From Cucumis sativus (taxonomy: Eukaryota; Streptophyta; Magnoliopsida; Cucurbitales; Cucurbitaceae), in assembly GCF_000004075.3 (NCBI RefSeq), contig NC_026659.2:11477473-11541472 (forward strand): 64,000 nt of DNA, given 5' to 3'. Positions within the stretch are counted from its first letter, which is position 1; each line of letters opens with the position of its first letter. The notes below the pieces were generated by a model, which was given only the letters and a program-made list of their open reading frames with translations, was not told the DNA's origin and ran no database searches. The position numbers were made by a program, and so were the translations under genes. Below are positions 12,211-24,449 of the stretch, in pieces.

Positions 12211-12399
12211 GTGACTAAGCATACTAATAGCTATATTAAATGCAATAGAACAAAACATATTTCACCAAAGCTTTTGTACTCTCATGAACTTGAAGAAAAT
12301 GATGACATCATAGTACAACAAATTTGTTCAAAGTTTAACCTAGCAGACCTATTTAATCGAAATGCGGCGACTCAAAAATCTCAAGTGATGTGTCCATGA
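12211..12399 (+). pseudogene. Ty1/copia RNase H C-terminal fragment
   Basis: The frame carries NRTKHISPKLLYSHEL, then DIIVQQICSK and NLADLF, the end of the copia RNase H domain, which normally continues into an LFTKALP-like tail. The key residue order is kept, but the tail after NLADLF is altered and soon stops. What follows (about 12400-12800) looks like PPT plus LTR sequence of the same element, including a GGAGAGTATTATAAATC block. Everything 5' of this domain is missing. Confidence 0.8.
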
Positions 12400-12800
12400 G
12401 TGGGAGTAAATTGCATTTTGTTAAGTATGATATGAAATATGTACTCTTTTTCTTTCACTAAAATATTTTTTTTCATTGGGTTGTTTTCCTAATAAGGTTT
12501 TAACGAGTCATATTTCATATATATAATGGACATCTAATGGAGAGTATTATAAATCTTAGTAAAATAGATACCCATTATCCATTATGCTTAGTGTCCACAT
12601 AGCCAAGTGTCACTCTCTCCCTCGTCAAACTCCTATGTCATGTGTCTTGAATATGTCAACTCTTAGTGTTAGTGACCATGTATTCCACCTCAAGCTTGTC
12701 AAATTGCTTATAAATAGTGACATTTTGTGGGTTTTGGAAGTCCCACGTATAGAAGAGAATTTCATGAAATTTGGAGAAAGCCGATAAAGTGGAAATTTTG
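12400..12800 (+). mobile_element. Probable 3' LTR tail of the copia fragment
   Basis: Follows the copia RNase H tail directly and contains LTR-like features: repeated TCATATTTCATATAT blocks and a purine-rich AATGGAGAGTATTATAAATC block near 12535. Precise ends were not determined. A (TA)n run at 12826-12846 follows. Confidence 0.45.
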
Positions 12801-13267
12801 AGAATTTATAAATTTTTTTATTTTATTATATATATATATATATATTATATTTTATTTCATTTTAATATTATACATGAGGCACACATGATACCTTTCTAAA
12901 CTCTTATAGGACAAGGAATATCTATAAATTGATATGTGTCTATAAATTTTATGTTATAGTTTATGGTTCATTAATTTCTACATTTACTAAAAAAAAGAAT
13001 CAAATAGAGCAATTTGTTTTAGTTAGAGGTAAGAAAAGTTAAAAGATGCAATGGAGAAATAGATTCTTAAACAATAATTAAAGTAAATTAAAGTTATAGT
13101 TATGGAAGTGAATTTGAAATTATGAGTTTTTAGAGAGAAGAAAGGGAAACTAAATTAAAAAGGAGAAGTAATAAAAGCCGTTTGTCGTCGGATGGGGTGG
13201 CAATCCAACGGCTAGCATGCCTTCACTTTCATGCCGATTGTCTCTTCTCTTCCCCCAACGAGTGCAA

Positions 13268-13796
13268 TGATATATACTATATAGATATACACAACACAAA
13301 TAAACACTCCCATGAATTCATTTTTGTTCATCAAACAAGAAAATAAAGAAAATTCCTTCAGATTCTTGTTTCCATTTTCACTTTAATCTTCTCTTCTCTT
13401 CTCTTCTTCGTTCTTCCTCCATTCCAGAGCTTAATCCAATTTATCCTCCGCTTTTTCTGTCTTCATCTACTGCTCGGAACAATCTGTAAGCATTGTATTA
13501 CCTTTTACTGAATACGCAATTTTCTAACTCTTTTCTTTCGTTCTTGGTTTATTCTGAGTAATGAATCCACTTCTTAACTGTTTCTTGTGAATGTTTTGTG
13601 GATGTGGATGTGATTGATTGTTATACTGTGTACTGCGTTTCATTCGAGCTCGGTTATTTGAATGGCTGTTAAATTAATTAATTTGATTCTGAAATTGAAT
13701 GAAATTTGTTTGAGAATCGGATGATTTTTGTTTTCTTTTTGCTTTTTATTTTGTGTTCTGTAGGTTGTATTTATGCCAATTTTTTAGTGAAGAGAA
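13268..13796 (+). promoter_or_regulatory. Core promoter, 5' leader and leader intron of the PLATZ gene
   Basis: TATATA-rich core sequence lies near 13268-13290, followed by a CT-rich leader. A GTAAGC donor at 13486 and a TCTGTAG acceptor ending at 13763 delimit a probable intron within the 5' UTR. The ATG follows 33 bases later. The transcription start was not determined. Confidence 0.5.
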
Positions 13797-14918
13797 ATGG
13801 AATCAAACTGGCTTGGTACGCTTTTGAATACGAAATTCTACACTTCTTGCGATCTGCATCCTAATCTCTGGCGAAATAAGAAAAGTAGATTCTGTATTGA
13901 TTGTAGTGTTAGCTTCTGCAAGAATTGTACAATCCACGATCTTCATCGGCAGGTTAACATCTGGAAATATGTGTATCGTGAAGTTGTGCGTGTTCAGGAC
14001 ATGGAGAAATACTTTTGCTGTTCAGAGATTCATGTATTATACATTCTTTCCCTTATTACAACTACCTGTAAGATATCCATTAGTAGTCTTTCATAGAAAA
14101 TATTCCCTTTGTTGCTGATCTTTTTGCTTTTATGCAGTTGAAATCATTGAGATTTTGGATATATAGACTTTTTTTTTTTCACAGTTTGTTAGACAAATTT
14201 ATCTGGCTGTTAAACAATAGTAAATAATCGAATCGGAGATGATATTTTCTTGAGGAAATCTCACAAGCTTAATTTTGATTCTTACCAATGGAATGAATGA
14301 ATGAATGTACGATATTTTTTAATTCAGTCCAGTTTTAGTAATAGGAATATAATAGAGTTTGTTTGTTCTCTGTTAACTTTGTCTTTCTTCTATGGTATTC
14401 CATCTCTTTGCCTCATAACTTGAAGCCCCATTTGCTTGATTCTGCAGCCATATAAAGTAAATGGTAAACTAGCTGTTCATATAAACTCATGTGGTCAATC
14501 TGTCGACACCAAATCGCCGAAGAGGAAGTCCAGTAATCCTTGTGAAGAATGTGGCAAACATATACATGATCCTCACCGCTTCTGTTCAATTGCTTGCAAG
14601 GTATAGAAATATAAAAACCTTATAACAACTTTGTTAACTAAGATCATATTGTAAGCAATTTTAATGGTGTAAGAACGTCAGGTTTGTGTGAACTCAAAGA
14701 TCAAGGACCACAGTGTTGGAACCGTCGTATCTCTGAGCCAGGATTCCGGTAACTTATCGTTCAAGGACAACAAAAGAAGCCCAGAAACAAATGCAAGTGA
14801 ATTGGAATCAACCATATCAATTGCAGAGTCCATGGAAGAGACCAAAACTAGCACTTCATCTTTACAACCAAGAAAACGAAGAGTAAAGAGCATCCCTCAC
14901 AGAGCTCCATTTTTCTGA
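13797..14918 (+). CDS. PLATZ-family zinc-binding transcription factor
   Basis: Three coding exons (13797-14033, 14448-14600, 14682-14918) join in phase 0 to give 208 residues. PLATZ proteins are plant-specific, nuclear and bind AT-rich DNA, usually repressing transcription. Visible zinc ligands are Cys18/His21, Cys33/Cys36, Cys41/Cys44 and His47/His50 in the N-terminal cluster. A second cluster, Cys111/Cys114 with Cys125/Cys129 (CEECGKHIHDPHRFCSIACK), precedes a short serine-rich, basic tail ending near PRKRRVKSIPHRAPFF. This follows the family order: WL-x-LL-x-T-x-F start, B-box-like cluster, DPHRFCS block. The start is the first ATG after the leader intron. All introns are GT-AG. Family call is firm; target genes cannot be told from the sequence. 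Confidence 0.94.
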
Positions 14919-17690
14919 TAAGATGAAGATGCAACATTTTGCCGTCTTCATTTTAACTTCCCTTGTGGCTCTCAAATGGTATGCTGCTTAATTTTTATTA
15001 CTTCGACTCATAATTCATAGAATGCCTAGCAGTGAAGTGAAGTGATCAATATAAAATTCATGATCAAAATGCTCCTAAACCCCCACTTCTGCAATCTCTC
15101 TACTGCATGATTTTGGAATTTCTTTTAGCAGTTTTGACAAGATTAGTTTGGTAGAGAAAGCTTTTCCTAAACCGATATAATTTTTTTTAAGAAACTTACT
15201 TAGGTGCATCCATTTTTGTGCATATCATTTAATCTTATTCAATCATAATTTAGTTCTGTGTTAAACTCTTTAGTTTATATTATTGTGTAGTTTAAGGTGA
15301 TGAGTTAATGGATGTATTTTGTTAAATATGTTTATTATTAGATTTTTGGTTTGAAATGGTTAAATATAGGTAGAGAAAAGTTGAAGAATAATGCAGTGGG
15401 GCATCTCACTCTCTCATAAGTGAAAAAAATAGAAAGAAATTTGATAGAAGGGATGCACCAACCCATCCCTAAAATTAGGATGTGGGTATGGGTGTTATTA
15501 TTGATGAGAATGTTTGTGGTCTGTGGATGTGTTTACATGAAAGTATGTTTTCCCACTTTCTTTTTTCTTTTTCCTTTTTCCTTTTTCCTTTTTCCTTTTT
15601 CTTCTCTTTTTGTCTTTGTGGTGGCCGTATATCTTTAGAGCTTCTTTTTGTCACAACCTCGATTTGGCATTTTTTTTAAAAAAGAAAAGAAATTGTTAAT
15701 CTGAAACCACTTTTTTTTCTCTCTTTTTTTTTTTTCGTCAAACTTACTAGGACAAAAAAATGGGCTTAAAAATTAAATCCTCAAAAATTTGTATAGGGAG
15801 TAAAATTTCTAAAATTTAATTTTATATAATTGTATAAGTTTTAAAATCTAATTTTAAAATTTGGATAACAGCTTCATAGTTTGGTGGTTGTATTTTATTG
15901 ATTTAATGCTTTTCTAAATCTTTGATACTGTCTTCAAATTTTTGTGTAACTGTATGATTTTTTTTTCAATGTGATTTATAAAAGTGATTAAATATTTGAC
16001 CAGTTACTATCCTGAAGCAAAAATTACTTTTTAGTCTTTAAGTTTTGGAACATGTGTGTTTGGTTACTAGGTTTTAAAAATGTGATTTTTAATTTTTAAA
16101 TTTATAAAAATGGACTCATTTGATTCTTTCAAAAATGTTCTTTTTTTAATCTTCAATTTTTTAAAAATATGTTCGGAGGTCCAAGCGATATTCTTTTTTT
16201 TTTTTGTTGATTTTTAAATTAAAAATAATTATATGATAGTTTAGATCAGAGAAAATAGTTTTAGATATGATATTATTCTTCTAATTTATAGAGGAATCTT
16301 TTAAATCTATTTTTAAAAACTGAAATCAAATGAATATATTCTTATACAATCTAACAACTAAATAGGGTACATGAGTTTTAAAATCAAATAGATATATTCT
16401 TCTAAATTTAGCAACTAAAAACATACTTTTCTAAAGTGGTAAAATCAATCTAACATTTAGCAGTTGAATGGAAAAAGTGATAAATTTAGTTAAAATAAAA
16501 TAAAATTGCATATTACCCTAAATGTTTTTGATATTTTGCATATTCAAGAAAAAATAAAAAGAAAAGTTTTGTATAGTTCATTCACACAAAAAGAAAATTA
16601 AAAAAAAGAAAAGATAGTTTAAAGGTGGGTGTTTCCTAATAATCATATTTAGTTGGTGTGTCACATTGATTTGGAAATAAAAACAACCTTCTTTCTACCC
16701 ATATTTGGCTCCAATCATACCATCATCTAATACTTTGGCTCACCTTTACATTCAATTATGAACATGAAAAAGTAGTTGTTGGGTTCAATTATTTGTAATA
16801 ACTTTTAGGTTTTGATGAAATTTGTATTCTTGGTTGCTTATCCAATTATGGATCAAAAGGTGATCAACTTTTTGCTAAGGTCTTTTTTTGAAGTACAAAC
16901 AAAGCAGAGATTTGTAGTCGAGATCTTCTGATGTTCAAATACATACAAGTGTCAATTTAACTAAGCTTTTGATAACAATTTGATTTCAATTGCTTTTTCG
17001 AATTCATTCCTTTACAATGTGAAGATTTTTCAAATTTTGTCTTCACACGTCATTTATCTGTGTCCTATGTTTTTTTTTTTTTTTTGTGTTTAAAATTGAT
17101 ATCGATATGCATGTATCTAAATTTGTCTTGAATAATTCAGCTTAATAATAATAAAAAAAGTAATTCAACTAAAATTGTCTTGATTACGAAAATTGATGAT
17201 AACGATATTAATCTAATGATGAACTTCTATTATTTTTTAATAATGTAGTTGTCATATTTAAATGACTATACAATTGGACTAGTACTAATAGTATTAATTC
17301 TAAATGTTAATACGATGCTTGTACTGTTCAAATATTGATATTGTCTACGAGGCCAAGTCTAAGCAAAGTTACAATACACATATTAAACAAAACAACAAAC
17401 GAATCAATGAATCACAAGAGGAATGAGCATGAATGTCCAAAACAAACATAACATTCAAAAGATTAAAACCACAATTGTTTGAAAGTTTGGGAGTTCTTTT
17501 TTATTATATCTCAATAACATATATTCCATTCCCAATATTAATTTAAATAATATTGCACACTAGCATTTTAAAGTTACTAAAATAATCTAATTCCTTTTGC
17601 GGTTGTGGCTTAACACAAAAGATATGTGAATGCAACTTATTATGATCGGATCAATTTTGATTTCTAATAATAAGTAATCGTGACCTTATA
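14919..17690. other. PLATZ 3' flank and AT-rich intergenic DNA
   Basis: No gene recognised. The first few hundred bases are presumably 3' UTR. A pyrimidine microsatellite of TTTTTCC units is at about 15560-15605. Many long A/T runs follow. Small ORFs here are produced by the pyrimidine tract. Confidence 0.4.
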
Positions 17691-17699
17691 ATTATAATG

Positions 17700-20065
17700 A
17701 GTTGAATTGACGGAGTTGAAACATTATTTACACCTCCTCTCCTAGACCACCTTTGTTGGCTCGAGAGATTGTGAAGTCAACTGATATCGTTTCTCCGAAA
17801 GGACATCGACTGATCCTTACTCTCTAAACTCTATGTGAAACACAAGTGGAAGCAAATAATACAACTTATAAACAAAACTGCAGTGCAACCCATCCATTTA
17901 CAAACTTTAGCATAAATCTTATCTAGACATATAACAAACATTTAACATAACCTGTAACTACATGGAAGCAAACTTCACCCACGACCGACACTAACTTAAG
18001 TCTAGCGTAATTATAAGACCAAATGTACATAACTTCAAAACAACTAGACACATACAAAAAGAAGATAGGACCCTTCAACAGACAAGCAACAACGAATCAG
18101 GCTCCGAGAGCACAACCTCTACCTAGAAAGTGAAAAACATTTTGGAAAGTATGAGCTAAAAGATCCAAGTGAGTGATCAGGTTTTTAAACAACATTTCAT
18201 AACATTTAAACAATGAGGATATCATAAATACATTAGCTTGGCAAACACTCAGAAATAGTATCTCAAATAATGTATTTTTCTCGTTTAGAACCCAAGAATC
18301 TACTCATTAGGAGATGATAGAGCAAATTCAACACCCAAATCCAAACCTCAGAGATGGGTATCCTTAACTCTGTTCCTTAGAGATAGGCGTCCTGAACTTT
18401 GTTATTCAAAGATAAGTGTTCTTACCTCAAATTCCTTGGCGCCCCATAAACTATCTTGTAGGGCTATTTGAGATAACTTGGATTATACAAAACATGTATA
18501 AACCATAAGCCTTGTAAACAATGTTTCAAACATTTAAAGAATCCTTTTACATGAAGCAAATCCTCGAACCATAACTATATCTTGTTAAACTCATTTTCTC
18601 TTGATAGCCATATATATTCCTCGGGAATTCATGCTTTATCAAATACTTAAGAAAAACCACATGCTTTAGAAACAGTTCATAATTGAGTTAACTCAAAGCA
18701 TGTCAAACATTTCAGAAATTTTCAATGTAAATCAATATAACTTAAATATTTAGTTCAAAGCATTCTTTAAATAATAGCTTTTAAAACATGATTAGAAACC
18801 ACTTTAGAAATTCATTTTTCACCCACAGAACCAAAAACTTAGATCCTTGGCTTATAGATTTGTTTGATTTCTTCTTGACTTGAAATAATGATAATTAAGT
18901 TCAATTTATTTCCCTTGATCATGAAAATATCAATACTTTACTTAGAAATGCCAAAAATCAACAAAATGGCTAAAAAAATGCCTTTTGACAGAGGCTGGCG
19001 CATAGGCATGGGCGGTAAGGAAGTTGGCACGTGCTAACCTCACGCACGGGGCATGCCACATGCCTCACTTGGCTGGGTGCCTAGTGCATCATACACATCC
19101 TTGCGTGCAATGCTTGCTGCATGCGTCCAACACTGGTCTTAACACATTTCACTAATCTCCTTTGCTTAAAACTTATGCCTAGCTTGCCTCACCTTCCTTG
19201 ACCCTCAGCCAACCACAAGCACAACTCAGAACTAGTTTTTCGTCCAAAACATTAACACAACTTTGAAAATTTATAACTAAGTATCCATAGCTCTAAAGAG
19301 AAATTGTTTTTCTACAAAATTGCTTAGAAATGTCTTAACTTGCTTTACCTCAAGATTTCAGCTTAAAACTCAAAGAGATGTGTCTTGTAGCCTCTGAAAA
19401 AGTGAACACTGCTCTAAACCAACTTGAGAAATGACCTTTCTCCCTTCTTTGAATCCAAACTCAATCTTCCTTGCCTCACTTTTGTCTAGTAGCCCTACTT
19501 TGAAAACTAGATTTAATTTGTAACTGCATAAGCCTTCCTTGCGCACAAGACTCCCCAACTCAAAGCCCCGCCTCCTTCTTAATAACACCTAACCTGCTAG
19601 CCCTTTCGTGCCAAGCTTCATCTCGTCAAGGTGCACTTAGCTGCCTAAGACAACAATTTAAAGGTTTTCTCATCCAAACGCACATATCACATGTCTTGGT
19701 CGCCTAGTCATGTCCTTGGAAGATCTCAACCTTTCCTTTGGCCACCTACTAAGCCCATCTTGCCTAGCTCATAAACTTAGCCAAAAATTCACTTGTCAGC
19801 CCTTTTCATAATCTAATCTTCTTTCCTTTGTTTCCTTTATTTTTCCACCACTTGAATTCCTTTAATCATTCGATTCTAAATAATTAGAACAACTTAATAG
19901 CCTTAACATAACTTTCCTTCTTCCATTAACCATGACATTCTTATAATGACCCTCCAATGTTGACCTACCAAAGATGACACTTAGACTATTTTTGGAAAAC
20001 TTCAACTTAACTCCAAACTTATCGTATCCTTCCAAGCTCTTAAAAGATTTGAGGGTTCTTACGTT
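17700..20065. repeat. Probable LTR-like dispersed repeat, diverged
   Basis: This block is less AT-rich than its flanks and has the texture of the family A LTR-like repeats at 7134 and 33071: CA-rich text, repeated CCTTGCC / GCCTAG words, and a GAGGGTTCTTACG end near 20065 that resembles LTR 3' ends. It has no coding domain. I cannot align it with confidence, so the class and boundaries are uncertain. Confidence 0.35.
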
Positions 20066-21061
20066 TAGGATTTATAATTTAGGCTTAACATGAATATTTG
20101 GCTGTAAGTTTGTTCAACGTGAACAACTATTATATGGAAGGATGAAACCAATCACAAAACATTTGGATTGAATTGATTTACATTATTTCAATCATTATCT
20201 AAATTTGTGTTCTAAAATAATTATAATTTAGACACAAAGGAAAAGATTCACAATCCAATTCGAATTATATAATGAAAATCTTGTCTAAGAGTGGTAACAA
20301 AATTAATTTTAAAAGTTATTTGGTGAATAAATAATCAACAAACCCATTAAATACGTAATTCTCACATTCTATTGTATCACCTTCTCGTTGCTTACCATCA
20401 TCAACCGTTGTACATCCTACCTCGATTGATGGTTATTATTTTTCTCTCTGTCAATTGATTGTAATATGGATTTGAAGTTTTTGCCAAACTTACAAAATAA
20501 CAAAAATGGAAGATACGTGTACAAAAATAATATAATTAAATTGTGAGGCGTTACCATTTCTTTTCGCCGTTAAAATATTCGGACACAGGTAATTATTATA
20601 GCTAAAAGTAGTAAACCGAAATGAATAGATAAAGTGAATGCAAAGGTTAGTAACTTCAATTGGGTCCATATATTCCATTTTCTTGAACACACCTCTAGTC
20701 TTTCTCTCTATTGTACTCTTTAACAAAAAGAAAAGAAAAGAAAAGAAAAGAAAAATTGGATAAAATGAAATATAATCCAGTTGGCTCCACTTGTGTTTAA
20801 TCATAATAATAAAGTCAACAGTTTAAAATCCATTTGTTTTTTGTTTTTATTTTGTTTTTTTGTTTGGGTATCTTCTTCTTCTAAATCTAAAATGAAAAAC
20901 AAAAAACCGTATCCGTTTCCAGAAATCCGAAGGTTAAGAGACAACAAACACTTTCTTCATTTCATCTTCTTCAACCATTCCCTTTTCTTCTCTTCTCTCC
21001 GCCGCTCCATCTCATCCAAACCATTTCTTCATCTTTGTATTCTTTCTTTTCATTTTCAGAA
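20066..21061. other. Intergenic and promoter/5' leader of the RRM (BPA1-like) gene
   Basis: AT-rich; includes an AAAAG microsatellite at 20729-20753 and, from about 20935, a CT-rich leader (CTTCTTCAACC, CTTCTCTTCTCTCC) leading to the ATG at 21062. Confidence 0.4.
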
Positions 21062-23275
21062 ATGTCGGTGAGTTCTTCTTCTTCTTCATGTGTGAATCTT
21101 TGATGCAGATCTGCCTGCCGCATTTATGTTTTACTATTACTCTTCTTTTTCTTCTTCTCTTAATACTCAATCCCCATTTCTGGAATTCCAATTTTAATGT
21201 TCTTATTAGGGTTTTTCATTTTCAACATCTCTGTTTCTACAGTACTTTTCTCTTTCTCATTCTTTTGCCCACACAAATTTCACTTACATTTTCTTTTTCA
21301 ATTCCAATTTATCATCAACAAAACACTCTCTTCCTTCTTTCCTTCTGTTTATGAATTTAGTTGCCTCAATCTCAGCTTACTTTCTTTTCACTTTGATGAT
21401 GAAAACTCAATGAATTTTAAATTATTAACTGTTAAATCACTACTACTAAACTCAAAACACATGTGTTCATTTCAACTATTACCTTGTCGACGATCCAACC
21501 ATCGAATTTTTCAATGTTAATTCCCTATTTCTGGTTTCTTATTCATTAAGATATATCTTCGGAGTGACTCAAAATTGAGTTCGTAGATATGACATTTTCC
21601 TCAGTTTTCTGCTGATTGGATATATGACATTGCATACTTTCTCTTTTTTATATTTATTCTTTAGGGTTTAATTTGAAGAATGAAATAATATTGTGTGGAA
21701 GTTAGAATTCATAACCTTAGACTTTTGCTATTATGTGAAACCACTGAATTGAAAAAAACATTTGAACATTTTCTTAATTCATAAGAAGATAAACACTTTT
21801 GCATTTCTTTATACAATTTTTTGTTTTTGTTTTTGTTTTTAGATGAGAACTGTCAAAGTCAGCAATATCTCAAAACTTACTTCTGAGAGAGATATCAAAG
21901 AATTCTTTTCATTCTCTGGGGAAATCCTTTACGTTGAAATGCAAAGGTTAGTGATAATATTCTATCTTTTTTATTTATTTGGCAAACTCATGCCGGAGAA
22001 TTTGATTATTTCTTATTATAAAATACTGTTTTGGTCACAATACTTTTTTAGGATAGTTGTGATGAGTAAGTGGTACTGATTAAGCATTTTTAGAGGATTA
22101 CAAACATTACAAAATGTAATGCTGACAAGCTCCTATTGGGAATATGGTTGAGTTTAAATTTTAGTATATTTGTAAATCTTTTTATATTGTGTTTGTAGAA
22201 GGATTTTGGAGGTGATTGCTATAATTGCAACTGTTGGTTTTATTTGATTGTTATTATTTATTGGTGTAGAGAAAGTGAGAACACTCAGGTTGCTTATGTT
22301 ACATATAAGGATTCTCAAGGAGCTGATACTGCAATACTTTTGACAGTATGTTTCTTTAATTACGTACCCAACATTGCTCTCTTTAATTATTTATTTTTAT
22401 AGTTAATAGTTATGTTAGTTTTTGTTTTCATTCTCTCTTTTTTTATCTTTTAGGGAGCTAAAATTGGTGATCTATCTGTAACAATTACTTTGGTTGAGAA
22501 TTACCATCTTCCACCTGAAGCAATGTCGTCAATCCTGGTAATTTCTCCCCTTTATATGATGAGCATAAAACGTCTCCTCGTTGTTGTTTCCTTGATTTTA
22601 TGCACAGAAACGAATTAAATCTTTTATGTTGTCTGATGGATCTTAATGATGAAATGGAAGTATCTAAAAATCAAGTACCTGTCTTAAAATTGTTCTGATC
22701 TTTTGAAGGATAAAAGGCAAACGGTTACTGGGATTGCTCCGAATCAGGCTGAAGACGTCGTAAGTACAATGCTTGCGAAGGGTTTCATCTTGGGGAAGGA
22801 TGCTCTAAACAAAGCAAAAGCATTCGACGAACGACTCCAATTGACATCAAATGCTTCTGCAACCGTAGCTTCCATTGACCGCAAGATGGGAATAACTGAG
22901 AAAATAACCGCAGGCACAGCAGTGGTGAATGAAAAGGTCAGGGAGATGGATGAAATGTTCCAAGTTAGGGAGAAGACGAAATCCGCGCTTGCCGTTGCAG
23001 AGCAAAAGGCAACAAGCGCGGGAACAGCGCTGATGAGCAATTATTATGTGTTAACTGGAGCAGCATGGTTTTCAAATGCTGTAACTGCAGTTACAAAAGC
23101 TGCTGAGGAAGTGACCCAAATGACAAAGGTAAAAGTCGAGAAAGCCGAGGAGGAGAAAAAGGAGAGTATATATCGGGAAAGAACGGGGATTATTAGTAAC
23201 TTCGCCGAGCTCCATCTGGACGAGCCTTTACCTGGGGAGCCTGCTATTGTTCCAGTTAATTCAGCAGATAGATAG
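21062..23275 (+). CDS. RRM-containing protein, binding partner of ACD11 (BPA1)-like
   Basis: Exons 21062-21067, 21843-21946, 22270-22345, 22454-22537 and 22709-23275 join in phase to give 278 residues. An RRM occupies about residues 5-85: VKVSNI is the RNP2-like strand and QVAYVTYKD the RNP1-like strand. The C-terminal ~190 residues come from one exon and hold the family's AEDVVSTMLAKGF block, an alanine/lysine-rich helical section and a WFSNAVTAVTKAAEEV segment. BPA1 proteins bind the sphingolipid-transfer protein ACD11 and restrain cell death in Arabidopsis; that role is family knowledge, not shown here. The first coding exon would hold only Met-Ser before GTGAGT; the second exon itself begins with ATG, so the start could be either. 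Assignment to the family is firm, exact paralogue unknown. Confidence 0.9.
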
Positions 23276-24449
23276 AGAGACAGTAAGTTGTGAATCATAA
23301 TCTCATATGCATGAAAAACCTTATACTTGTGAATTACATTGTGCTTCTTCTTCTTCTTCTTCTTTTTCTCCACTTTGTTGTATGATATTATACATTTACA
23401 TTTTAGAGGTGCTCCAATTACAGAGTTTACTTCTTTCTACTTGTGGATGTTGAAATGTTATGACATTCTTTGGGTAGAAAAATCCCTATTTGAATACTTC
23501 GACTGTATACTGTTTCATAACTTTTGTAATTGATTAATGTAGTCAAGTTTCTTTCAATTTTAGGTATTTGTGAATTGACATATTCTTCTTAAGTTCGAAA
23601 CATGAATACATTTTTATTTTGTTCTCATCCATGTTGTTTATTATTATTATTTGGAGTAATAAGGCATTACATACCAACTTAGGATGTTATGACGACTTGT
23701 TTAGGATGGCATAATTATTTTTGTTTTAAGCTTCAGGTCATTTATGAGTTGCAAGTAGAAGAATGCTTGGGAGTGAGATTCTCATGGCTTACATGTTAGC
23801 TTCGATTGCTAGAGTATTGAAAATCTCACCGTAACCATTGTTTGTTTTGGTAAAGAATATAGAGTCATTAGGTCTGAGTATCAAGCGCATACAATGTGTA
23901 ATTCAACACTAAATACATGAAATTATGAAAGCATGTAAATGAACATCAAATACTATTTGGTTATGGAGTTGACGACTAGGTCTTGATTCAATCTCTTGTA
24001 TAAAAATTTGAAAGGAAAAACCATTTGGCCAAAAAGAGTTCTTATGGCAATCATCAAAATTTTGATTCTGTTGGTGATAAGAATAGAAGAGAATTGATGA
24101 ATGTCTTTACCTATAGAGCTGGTTTCAGAGGGTGAGCTTCACTAGCTGTGTTCAAGATGATGTCTAAGTGGTCAGGTCAGGAAGGAAGAATGTGTCAAAA
24201 CGACCAATGGAACATAAATTGCTTGCTTTCTTTCTTGCTGTCTTAGGAATTCATGCTTCCATCATAGAAACTTTAATAGCCACTCCAAGCTCTGTTAAAA
24301 TTCCAACTGTATTACTCACTTTTTTTTTTGCTGGAAAAATAAGGATTTGTTTGGATTGATCCTTTTTTAATGCTTGAAAAAGTTGTTTCTATTAAAAATG
24401 TGTTTCTAAGCCTTGAAAATTTTATCTAAGTAGAGATTTATGCAAATGA
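23276..24449. other. Intergenic between convergent BPA1-like and SDS genes
   Basis: Presumed 3' UTRs of both genes, with a CTT microsatellite at 23344-23366. A 63-codon ORF at 24168 has no recognisable content. Nothing else seen. Confidence 0.4.
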
